Shown piece by piece: positions 56,526 to 64,000 of a DNA stretch of 64,000 bases. Made by a program: the position numbers and the translations under genes. The notes beneath the pieces were generated by a model. It did no database searches, was not told where the DNA came from, and saw only the letters and a program-made list of their open reading frames with translations. The stretch is from Bacteroidota bacterium (GTDB lineage: Bacteria; Bacteroidota; Bacteroidia; AKYH767-A; OLB10): assembly GCA_016714535.1 (NCBI GenBank), contig JADKDR010000017.1:1-64000 (forward strand). The letters are read 5' to 3'. Positions within the stretch are counted from its first letter, which is position 1; each line of letters opens with the position of its first letter.

Positions 56526-59500
56526 ATGATAGAAGCAAAACCATATCATCCAAAAAATAAAATTCGAATAGTTACCGCAGCCAGTTTGTTTGATGGGCAT
56601 GATGCAGCCATCAACATCATGCGAAGAATTATACAGTCGAGTGGGGCCGAAGTTATCCATTTGGGGCACGACCGCAGTGCGCGCGAAGTAGTAGAATGTG
56701 CCATTCAGGAGGATGCCAATGCTATTGCTATGACCAGTTATCAGGGTGGGCACAATGAATACTTTAAGTATATGCACGATTTGCTTAACGAGCGGGGCTG
56801 TGGTCATATTCGTATTTTTGGTGGTGGTGGAGGTACTATTTTGCCAAGCGAAATTGATGATTTGCATAACTACGGTATTACCCGAATTTATCATCCTGAT
56901 GATGGACGATCGCTTGGCCTGCAAGGGATGATTAATGATTTGTTGCAAAAGTGTGATTACCCTACCGGATTTAATTTAAATGGTGAGGTTAAGCATCTTT
57001 CTACATCCAATCATAAAGAGATTGCACGCCTGATATCAGCTGCCGAGAATAATCCGGAAGAGTTTGCCAAGCAATATGAAGGCGTACAGGCAAAGATTGA
57101 AAGCCGCAAATCAAAAGGTATAGACACACCGGTACTGGGCATTACCGGAACAGGTGGTGCAGGTAAGTCATCACTGGTTGATGAGTTGATACGTAGATTT
57201 TTGATTGAATTTAAAGATAAAGATAAGGGAATAGATTTCGGTAGTACAATTGCTGTTATATCTGTGGATCCGAGCAAACGAAAAACAGGTGGCGCATTGC
57301 TTGGTGATCGAATTCGTATGAATAGCATCAGCAACCCGCGCGTGTATATGCGCTCTTTGGCTACACGCCAAAGCAATCTTGCCTTGAGCAAACACGTGCG
57401 CGAAGCTATTGATGTACTAAAAGCTGCCGGTTTTGATTTAATAATTTTAGAAACATCCGGTATAGGACAAAGTGATACCGAAATAACGGAACATAGCGAT
57501 GTATCGCTGTATGTTATGACACCTGAGTATGGTGCAGCATCGCAATTAGAAAAAATTGACATGCTCGACTTTGCTGATGTAGTAGCGCTTAATAAATTTG
57601 ATAAGCGTGGTGCATTGGATGCACTGCGCGATGTGCGAAAACAATACAAACGAAATCACAAAATATTTGATGCGCCTGATGAATCTTTACCAGTGTTTGG
57701 CACCATTGCTTCGCAGTTTGGCGACCCTGGTATGAATGCATTGTATAAGTGTGTGATAAATAAAATGGAAGAGAAAACTTCGCTTAAGCTAAAGAGTGAG
57801 ATGAATGTGACGGATGAACTGAGCGAAAAAATTTACATCATACCACCAGCGCGCACACGTTATCTTAGCGAGATAAGTGATAACAACCGTGGCTACGATG
57901 CATGGGCAAGAGAGCAAGCCGCTATAGCACAAAATATTTTTGCATTAAGAGAAAGTATTCAGTTGTGTGATGATAAAGGAGTCAAAGATGCTTTGAATAA
58001 AGTGTTGGTAGAATGGGAATTGAAATTGGATGGTCAATGTAAAAAACATCTGGAAGAGTGGCCTCAAAAATATAAAGCTTACCGAGGTGAGTTTTACGAA
58101 TTCAAAGTGCGCGAAAAAATCTTAAAAATAAGAACACATACTACTTCGCTTTCGCATCAGGAAATTCCGAAGGTTGCATTGCCAAAAACAACTGCATCAG
58201 GAGATTTACTGCAATGGATATTGCAGGAGAATGTACCGGGCGAATTTCCATTTACAGCAGGTGTATTCCGTTTTAAGCGTGAGGGCGAGGATCCTACGCG
58301 CATGTTCGCAGGTGAGGGAGGCCCCGAGCGTACCAACAAGCGTTTTCATTATGTAAGTAAAGGTATGCCGGCAAAGCGCCTCAGCACTGCATTTGATAGT
58401 GTTACCCTATATGGTCGCGACCCTGATTATCGCCCCGATATTTATGGTAAAATTGGTAATAGTGGAGTAAGTGTTTGTTGCCTTGATGATGCAAAGAAAT
58501 TATATAGTGGATTTAATCTTTGCGATCCTACCACATCTGTTTCTATGACCATCAATGGCCCTTCGGCCATTGTATGTGCATTTTTTATGAATGCTGCCAT
58601 CGATCAGCAATGCGAATTGTATATTAAGCAAAATGGTCTGGAAGAAGAGGTGCAGAAAAAAATTGCTGCTCTGTATAAAGATAATCCAGCTTCGCAGCCC
58701 CAATATTATCAAGACATACCAGAAGGTAATGATGGGTTAGGGTTAATGCTGTTGGGCGTAACCGGTGATCAGGTTTTGCCAGCAGATGTATATGCAAAAA
58801 TAAAAGCTAACACCCTTGCATCAGTGCGTGGTACCGTGCAGGCAGATATATTGAAAGAAGATCAGGCACAGAACACTTGTATATTCTCAACCGAATTTAG
58901 TTTACGAATGATGGGAGATATGCAACAATATTTTATTGATAACATGATACGTAATTTTTATTCGGTATCTATATCAGGTTATCATATTGCTGAGGCTGGT
59001 GCTAATCCAATTTCGCAACTTGCCTTTACACTTGCCAATGGATTTACGTTTGTTGAGTATTACATCAGCCGCGGAATGGACGTAAATGATTTTGCACCAA
59101 ACTTATCATTCTTCTTTAGCAATGGTATCGACCCTGAGTATGCAGTAATAGGCCGTGTAGCACGAAGAATATGGGCCAAGGCCATGAAGTTGAAATATAA
59201 AGCAAACGAGCGTTCGCAAATGTTGAAGTATCATATACAAACAAGCGGAAGATCATTGCATGCACAGGAAATAGATTTTAATGATATACGAACTACGTTG
59301 CAAGCACTATATGCCATATACGATAATTGCAATTCGCTGCACACCAATGCGTATGACGAAGCCATTACCACACCTACCGAAGAAAGTGTGCGCAGAGCAA
59401 TCGCAATTCAATTAATTATTAATCGCGAATTAGGATTGGCCAAGAATGAAAATCCTTTGCAAGGTTCTTTTATCATTGAAGAATTAACTGACCTGGTAGA

Positions 59501-59927
59501 AGAGGCAGTGCTTATGGAGTTTGATAGAATAACAGAGCGTGGCGGAGTATTAGGTGCCATGGAAACCATGTATCAGCGTGGAAAAATTCAGGAGGAAAGT
59601 TTGTATTACGAAACATTGAAACATACCGGAGAATATCCCATAATTGGAGTAAATACGTTCTTGTCGAGCAAAGGTTCGCCTACAATAATTCCAAGCGAAG
59701 TTATACGAGCCACTACCGAAGAAAAAGAGAATCAAATAACAACACTCAAGCATTTGCATAGTAGGAGTATGGATATGCAAGTCAAAATGGTATCCAATTT
59801 ACAACATGCAGCTATGCATAATCTCAATATGTTTGAGCAATTGATGGAATCGGTTAAGTACTGCTCGCTCGGACAAAATACCAATGCATTGTTTGAAGTT
59901 GGAGGGCAGTATAGGAGGAATATGTAA
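56526..59927 (+). CDS. icmF: Fused isobutyryl-CoA mutase (IcmF)
   Basis: 1133 residues in the IcmF order: an N-terminal B12-binding domain (residues ~10-150, with DGHDAAIN, the DxH lower ligand, and later GGGGT); a G-protein chaperone domain (~200-440) with P-loop GTGGAGKSS, VDPSKRKTGGALLGDRIRM and LNKFDKRG; and the mutase TIM-barrel domain from ~550 (PGEFPFTAGVFRFKREGEDP, MFAGEGGPERTNKRF). The enzyme interconverts isobutyryl- and n-butyryl-CoA using adenosylcobalamin, or isovaleryl/pivalyl-CoA in related members. The active-site Phe in FPFTAGVF is of the isobutyryl type. No other B12 gene is adjacent. Uninterrupted, unlike its neighbours; divergent from GH3. Confidence 0.93.
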   Translation: MIEAKPYHPKNKIRIVTAASLFDGHDAAINIMRRIIQSSGAEVIHLGHDRSAREVVECAIQEDANAIAMTSYQGGHNEYFKYMHDLLNERGCGHIRIFGGGGGTILPSEIDDLHNYGITRIYHPDDGRSLGLQGMINDLLQKCDYPTGFNLNGEVKHLSTSNHKEIARLISAAENNPEEFAKQYEGVQAKIESRKSKGIDTPVLGITGTGGAGKSSLVDELIRRFLIEFKDKDKGIDFGSTIAVISVDPSKRKTGGALLGDRIRMNSISNPRVYMRSLATRQSNLALSKHVREAIDVLKAAGFDLIILETSGIGQSDTEITEHSDVSLYVMTPEYGAASQLEKIDMLDFADVVALNKFDKRGALDALRDVRKQYKRNHKIFDAPDESLPVFGTIASQFGDPGMNALYKCVINKMEEKTSLKLKSEMNVTDELSEKIYIIPPARTRYLSEISDNNRGYDAWAREQAAIAQNIFALRESIQLCDDKGVKDALNKVLVEWELKLDGQCKKHLEEWPQKYKAYRGEFYEFKVREKILKIRTHTTSLSHQEIPKVALPKTTASGDLLQWILQENVPGEFPFTAGVFRFKREGEDPTRMFAGEGGPERTNKRFHYVSKGMPAKRLSTAFDSVTLYGRDPDYRPDIYGKIGNSGVSVCCLDDAKKLYSGFNLCDPTTSVSMTINGPSAIVCAFFMNAAIDQQCELYIKQNGLEEEVQKKIAALYKDNPASQPQYYQDIPEGNDGLGLMLLGVTGDQVLPADVYAKIKANTLASVRGTVQADILKEDQAQNTCIFSTEFSLRMMGDMQQYFIDNMIRNFYSVSISGYHIAEAGANPISQLAFTLANGFTFVEYYISRGMDVNDFAPNLSFFFSNGIDPEYAVIGRVARRIWAKAMKLKYKANERSQMLKYHIQTSGRSLHAQEIDFNDIRTTLQALYAIYDNCNSLHTNAYDEAITTPTEESVRRAIAIQLIINRELGLAKNENPLQGSFIIEELTDLVEEAVLMEFDRITERGGVLGAMETMYQRGKIQEESLYYETLKHTGEYPIIGVNTFLSSKGSPTIIPSEVIRATTEEKENQITTLKHLHSRSMDMQVKMVSNLQHAAMHNLNMFEQLMESVKYCSLGQNTNALFEVGGQYRRNM

Positions 59928-59947
59928 TTGACTTTGCATTTTGCTTT

Positions 59948-59966
59948 CGCTCGCGTCTCGCGAGCG
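59948..59966. repeat. Perfect 8-bp-stem palindrome CGCTCGCG/CGCGAGCG
   Basis: Eight perfect GC-rich pairs around a TCT loop, 21 bases after the icmF stop, with no T-run; a GC-rich island in AT-rich sequence. A GCC/GGC pair follows at 59977-59987. Looks like a REP-type intergenic element, and may also act as a weak terminator. Confidence 0.55.
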
Positions 59967-60033
59967 GACTAAATATCGGCCTCCGGCTATTTTCAAACTA
60001 AAGTTAATTTCTTAACTTCGGATTCGTTATCTA

Positions 60034-60231
60034 ATGAACAATTTTATCGATGTATGGATTAATGTAATGGCAAATTATAAAAATGGTAAATCAATTAATG
60101 AATGTAGGCAAGTAACTTTAGTAAACAATGGTATTGCAGGAGATTTAACGAATGTTGTAATTTCTATTAGAGGTGTTTTTCAAGATTTTAATTCTCAAGT
60201 TGATAATTATAAAATAACAATCACAAAATGA
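60034..60231 (+). CDS. Cassette protein A1: small beta-rich protein
   Basis: 65 residues. The C-terminal SIRGVFQDFNSQVDNYKITI resembles the end of A2 (62222-62427) in register, with IRG, a central D, V and NYK shared. No signal peptide. The stop TGA overlaps the start ATG of B1 (ATGA), typical of translational coupling. Its 5' part may extend in a frame not visible, since only the last ~45 residues are comparable. Function unknown; called real because of the overlap and the paralogue. Confidence 0.55.
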   Translation: MNNFIDVWINVMANYKNGKSINECRQVTLVNNGIAGDLTNVVISIRGVFQDFNSQVDNYKITITK

Positions 60232-61748
60232 AAAATTTTTTCTTATATATAATTCTTACAAAATTGGGCATTCTGGCAATCATAAACACAAGTATGTCTC
60301 AAAATAGTATTATTTGGTCTTCTATTCTGGTTGACTCTACTAATTATTACGAAGTAGAAAACACCTATTCACTGAAAGGTGATTCATTACTCCTCGTGGC
60401 GAATGTTTCCACAATTAATGACATTGATCCTATAATCTTGAAGGTTGACCCAAGTGGTGTTTTTACAACTTTTTGGACCAAACATGATAGTACAAAAAAG
60501 CAAAATATTCGAAATAGCTGCATAGACACCATTGGCAATATTTGGTTAATATCAAATTCGGAACCGGATAGCATTCATTTTATTGGTATTGATGGCACTT
60601 ATGGAACCAAGATAATGGAAACGACTCTAAATGCAACTTACTTTTGGAGCACTATACATCAATACGCAGGCGAGATTTATTTTGCATTAGCTAATCCCAC
60701 CAATACCCTTTTTAAGTACAGTTCTAGCGGAAATCTGATATGGCAAACTATAATTCCTGCGTATTTTCACCTTAATGCAATAGAGGGTATTGACGGCAAT
60801 ATCTATGTCATGGGGGATACATTAAGTAGCAATGGTGGGTGGTATCCAAAAATTTGTAAATATGACACTGCCGGTGTTTTTATTTCCAGTGTTGGAATGA
60901 CTTATGGTAATAATAAGTTTTGCAATGCACTTACAGTAGAGAAGAATTTGTGGATGTGCGGTATGGATCATTTAGATAAGGCCTATTGTGCTAAAGTTGA
61001 TACAAATCTAACCATACAAGATACCACCATCGGAGGGCCGTTTAATAAAGTAAGCAAGTCTAAAATAGTACTTGATAGCAATCTCAGTATTTACTGGAGT
61101 TATATTATTGAAAATGGTTCTAAAGAATGTCACATTGCTAAAATTGATAATCAAGCAATTGCTTTTAATGTTATTGATACTTGCTTTTCAGAAGGTTGGA
61201 AGGCACTTTATTATAAAGGGTTTGACATTATAGTAACTAAAAAGGCCTCTCTGTTAGTTGCTAATACGTACTGGAAATCACCAATTTTTGATTATCAATT
61301 AGCAGAATTTGATACTGCAGGAAATCAATTATGGGATACAAGGTACACTAACTCGAGTACTTCAAAGGAGATGGCATTTAGGCTAAACGAAACAGAAAAT
61401 TTCTACTATCTAAGTGGGTCATATTCGGGGGTTGGTGGCATTTCTGGTATCAATGTTTTGAAAATGGCTAATGTCAGTTCTATTAATAATCATCTTGGGA
61501 TTAATGAAACTTTATACGTGCACCCTAATCCAAATTATGGTGGCACAATTTATTTATCAAAGCAAGTTCAGAATGCTGAAGTTTCTATCTATAACAGCAA
61601 AGGAAGAATGGTTGATTATTATATGAACTTTTCAGGCAATCAATTGAAACCCCATAGCGCACTTTCTAGCGGGTTGTATTTTATTTCAATTACAGAGCAA
61701 AATAAATGTGTTACAAAAAAATTAATAATAATTAATGAAAATGAGTAG
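60228..61748 (+). CDS. Cassette protein B1: large secreted beta-propeller with T9SS sorting domain
   Basis: 506 residues. Signal peptide (MKNFFLYIILTKLGILAIINTSMS); ~390 residues of propeller-like strands in repeats of about 50 (ILKVDPSGVFTTFW, NIWLISNSEPD, GNIYVMGDTLSSNGG, NLWMCGMDHLDKAYCAK, LAEFDTAGNQLWDTRY); C-terminal type A sorting domain (LYVHPNPNYGGTIYLS ... VSIYNSKGRMV ... SGLYFISITEQN). Paralogue of B2, to the right. The 3' end overlaps the start of C1 by 14 bases. Exported to the surface; ligand unknown. Confidence 0.8.
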   Translation: MKNFFLYIILTKLGILAIINTSMSQNSIIWSSILVDSTNYYEVENTYSLKGDSLLLVANVSTINDIDPIILKVDPSGVFTTFWTKHDSTKKQNIRNSCIDTIGNIWLISNSEPDSIHFIGIDGTYGTKIMETTLNATYFWSTIHQYAGEIYFALANPTNTLFKYSSSGNLIWQTIIPAYFHLNAIEGIDGNIYVMGDTLSSNGGWYPKICKYDTAGVFISSVGMTYGNNKFCNALTVEKNLWMCGMDHLDKAYCAKVDTNLTIQDTTIGGPFNKVSKSKIVLDSNLSIYWSYIIENGSKECHIAKIDNQAIAFNVIDTCFSEGWKALYYKGFDIIVTKKASLLVANTYWKSPIFDYQLAEFDTAGNQLWDTRYTNSSTSKEMAFRLNETENFYYLSGSYSGVGGISGINVLKMANVSSINNHLGINETLYVHPNPNYGGTIYLSKQVQNAEVSIYNSKGRMVDYYMNFSGNQLKPHSALSSGLYFISITEQNKCVTKKLIIINENE

Positions 61749-62220
61749 AATTATATTCGCACTTTACGTGTGCTGCCTTACAATTGTTTTTACTTCTAAA
61801 ACCAATGCGCAAAGTGATACGCTTAGTACATACATTTATGATGCTGACAGTAATGGTGTATTTGTAACCAAATCTTTTGAGATATTAGATTTTGAAACTT
61901 CAGCAGGAGTAAGCAATGTAATTTTACCAGATACAAGCATTGCGACTTTAGTTGATTTTGCATTATCTCCTTCTCGCAAAATTAATAAGCTGCTTGAGGA
62001 GGATAGGTCCAGCGAATTATCTCTGTATCCGAATCCAGCTATTAACCTAATCACCTTTCAGTTGAATAAGAGTATCCAACTTCCGGCAGTTTTATTTATT
62101 TTTGATTTAAAAGGGCAATTGGTTTATCAGAGTGCTATAAGTGTGCAGCCAATGATGGAATATCAATTATCTATCATCCAGTTGAACGCAGGCGAATATA
62201 TTTTAAAAATTGGAAAATGA
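61735..62220 (+). CDS. Cassette protein C1: short T9SS-sorted protein
   Basis: 161 residues. Signal peptide (MKMSRIIFALYVCCLTIVFTSKTNAQ), about 75 residues without known domain (GVFVTKSFEILDFETSAGVSNV), then a type A sorting domain (LSLYPNPAINLITFQL ... LFIFDLKGQLVYQ ... LNAGEYILKIGK). So it is a very short client of the type IX system. Starts inside the end of B1 and is followed after one base by A2. The first ~40 bases are almost identical to the start of C2 at the right edge. Confidence 0.75.
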   Translation: MKMSRIIFALYVCCLTIVFTSKTNAQSDTLSTYIYDADSNGVFVTKSFEILDFETSAGVSNVILPDTSIATLVDFALSPSRKINKLLEEDRSSELSLYPNPAINLITFQLNKSIQLPAVLFIFDLKGQLVYQSAISVQPMMEYQLSIIQLNAGEYILKIGK

Positions 62221-62221
62221 A

Positions 62222-62427
62222 ATGAAAGCGTACAATCTAATTTTATTAAGCTCTAACATAGATCCTGGCATCACCATTGGCGAATTAAAATTATTGTCAA
62301 ATACCGAATATCAAGTCTCAATAAATTTAACCCCGCCACAACCACCTGGCACCGATGTATGGATTCGGGGCAGTATAAAGATTATGACGCCAATGTAACG
62401 AATTATAAAGTAAGTGTTTACCATTAA
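62222..62427 (+). CDS. Cassette protein A2: small beta-rich protein, frameshifted
   Basis: Starts ATG 62222, one base after the C1 stop. One G restored in the G4 run at 62367-62370 joins PPGTDVWIRG to QYKDYDANVTNYKVSVYH, giving ~68 residues; the span of 206 bases is exactly one short of a whole number of codons. The C-terminus resembles A1. No signal peptide. Followed after ten bases by B2, whose start carries two consecutive ATG codons. Confidence 0.55.
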
Positions 62428-62437
62428 ACTTGATAAA

Positions 62438-63973
62438 TGATGAAAATTAAATTAGTACTGGTTTATTTAATTGCGATTACCCTTGGTTTTGCAAAAACAA
62501 ATGGCGCAAATCAATTTAAGTTGGTTGGTGCAATATAATGAGTTAGATAGGCACTCAAATGTTACGCATGCATTGTTAGACTCCTTTGAGAATGTTGTGG
62601 TTGCTGTAACAAACAGTAGCAAGCAAGTTGGCTTTGAAACAAATGCAAGTATATTAAAGTATGATGCAACTGGTGCACAAGTCTTTAAATGGCAAAGGTT
62701 AGATTCGCTCAATGGTGAAGTCGTTAATGATTTATCTACTGATACAGCGGGTAATATTTATGCTCTTACATACGTAAGCAATGTATGGCAATTGGACACC
62801 TTACATTTAATAAAAATAGATGGTACAACAGGGCAGGTGATTTTTGATATTTCAGTTGATACAAATTTATTTAATCGTAAAATGAAGCTATATGATAATC
62901 ATGTTTATGTGGTTCTAGGTGTGCCCCAAAATGTAATATTAAAGTACGATTTACAAGGCAATTTGATATGGAGTAAATCTTTAGTACACTTTTTTAAAGT
63001 GCTAGATATACAGTTTAATAGGTCGTACATGTATGTAATTGGGGATAGTATTAACAATAACATGCAGCGGGTGAGATGCTTTGATACTTCAGGCGTATAT
63101 TTATGGCAGCATTTAATGAGTTATCGTCAATTTTACGATGCTGAAATTGACAATGATGGCAAGCTGTGGATAGTAGGAGCTGAGCCAGCCAATAATAAAA
63201 ATTTCGTTTACAGTTTAGATACACTTGGTAAGCTTTGGGATACACTTATTTATACTACTTCGGGAGGTTCTTATAATGCGAGACTTTCCTTTGACTCTCA
63301 AAATAATATTTACAGTGGATTTAATGTGGGTAGTACATGGAAAGGTGTTTTAGAGCTTTTTAAAATTGGCAATTATCAAGTCACAAAAATTGCTATTGTT
63401 GATTCTTGCTTTAATAACATTTCAATTCCATCTTTCAATGGTTTAAGCATGAAATGCTTAGAAAATGACGACATTTTAATTGCATCAACTTATTATAGCA
63501 ATGTTAACGCCCCTAAATTATATGAAATAAGCCGCATAGATAGCACTGGCAATTTTAAAAAGCTACAAATATAATTCTCCAAATACGACTTATGGAATCC
63601 CACTATTAATTGAAAATCGTAATGCGAATTTATATCTTATAGGAAGTAATTGGGATACAACTTTTTTTGCTGACAATACTGAGATAATAAAATTTGCGGA
63701 TGCTACTTTCATTCCAGAGGTTTTGAAAAGTATAATATAACCCTTTTTCCCAATCCAAACTTTGGAGGAACCATTTATTTTTCAAAGCTAGTAATCAATG
63801 CAGATATTTCTATACACACAAGCGATGGGGCATTGGTTACAAGCTATCGCAATTTTACAGGCAACGAAATAAGGCCAAATGATAAACTTTTGAGCGGCCT
63901 GTATTTTATTACCTTGACTGACCAGCATAACAGTGTTACAAAAAAATTAATAATATATGATGAAAATGAGTAG
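62438..63973 (+). pseudogene. Cassette protein B2: secreted propeller with T9SS sorting domain, three frame breaks
   Basis: Paralogue of B1. A signal peptide (MMKIKLVLVYLIAITLGF) and QMAQINLSWLVQYNELDR are joined around 62485-62497; the long middle frame carries propeller strands (NIYALTYVSNVWQLDT, MYVIGDSINNNMQRV, KLWIVGAEPANNKN); further breaks are at 63553-63556 and 63719-63720. The final part reads ITLFPNPNFGGTIYFSKL and SGLYFITLTDQHNSVTKKL, which aligns with B1 (HPNPNYGGTIYLSK, SGLYFISITEQN). Its end overlaps C2 by 14 bases, as in unit 1. Probably intact in the cell. Confidence 0.68.
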
Positions 63974-64000
63974 AATTATATTCGCACTTTACATGTGCTG
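63960..64000 (+). CDS. Cassette protein C2, 5' end only (partial)
   Basis: Only the first ~13 codons lie in the window (MKMSRIIFALYMC). These differ from the start of C1 by a single base in 41. The gene continues to the right and should encode a short T9SS-sorted protein. Confidence 0.7.
   Translation, partial: MKMSRIIFALYMC

Noticed and set aside
1..64000. CRISPR array, tRNA, rRNA, insertion sequence or prophage
   Set aside because: I looked for regularly spaced direct repeats, cloverleaf patterns, transposase and integrase motifs and found none.

Overview
This window comes from a member of the Bacteroidota, probably a free-living, chitinophaga- or saprospira-like lineage; the exact family cannot be read from it. 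The evidence is an AT-rich genome, at least eight proteins ending in a type IX secretion (T9SS) C-terminal sorting domain of the 'YPNP ... G.Y' kind, a PorE-like T9SS component, promoter boxes of the TAnnTTTG type used by Bacteroidota sigma-A, few Shine-Dalgarno sequences, and lineage-typical families (DUF4286, DUF5074, a transketolase encoded as separate halves, PepD, a POT transporter). I see no rRNA, tRNA, CRISPR array, integrase, transposase or phage gene.

Layout. 0-15.6 kb is compact and intact: 3' end of gapdh, a POT peptide transporter, a kelch/PKD secreted protein, a GT-C membrane glycosyltransferase, lipA, folC, a SnoaL-like protein, a lipoprotein, rpoN, a PAP2-like membrane protein, elaA, an ECF sigma / anti-sigma-like / Spy-like operon, and the C-terminal half of transketolase. 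15.8-23.9 kb: isoaspartyl peptidase, GT2 glycosyltransferase, a carboxypeptidase-regulatory-domain protein, pepD, a T9SS surface protein, and a Crp - tiny membrane protein - DUF2892 operon. 24.3-28.2 kb is an accessory island of T9SS/beta-helix proteins with an internal segmental duplication, followed by about 680 non-coding bases with REP-like hairpins and a long inverted repeat. 28.9-33.3 kb is one very large secreted protein of unknown function. 33.7-45.8 kb holds a DUF5074 propeller, tsaD, tamB, rsmE, a secreted protein, DUF4286, rsmA, the PorE-like OmpA protein and a lipocalin-like protein. 46-60 kb holds anmK, DUF58, UbiA prenyltransferase, a kelch protein, NlpC/P60, thiolase, a PIG-L deacetylase, LysE, GH3 and the fused mutase icmF. 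60-64 kb is a tandemly repeated three-gene cassette of secreted proteins that runs off the window.

How the genes fit together. The surface theme is strong: PorE-like protein and TamB (outer-membrane assembly), many T9SS clients, glycosyltransferases and anmK (wall recycling). The metabolic set (lipA, folC, thiolase, icmF, peptidase, POT transporter) points to a heterotroph living on peptides and branched or short acyl-CoAs.

Caution on quality. About twenty reading-frame breaks occur, and most are explained by one base lost from a short homopolymer. They hit genes that cannot be dispensable, such as tsaD. I therefore read most of them as consensus errors rather than real pseudogenes, and give spans for the joined genes.
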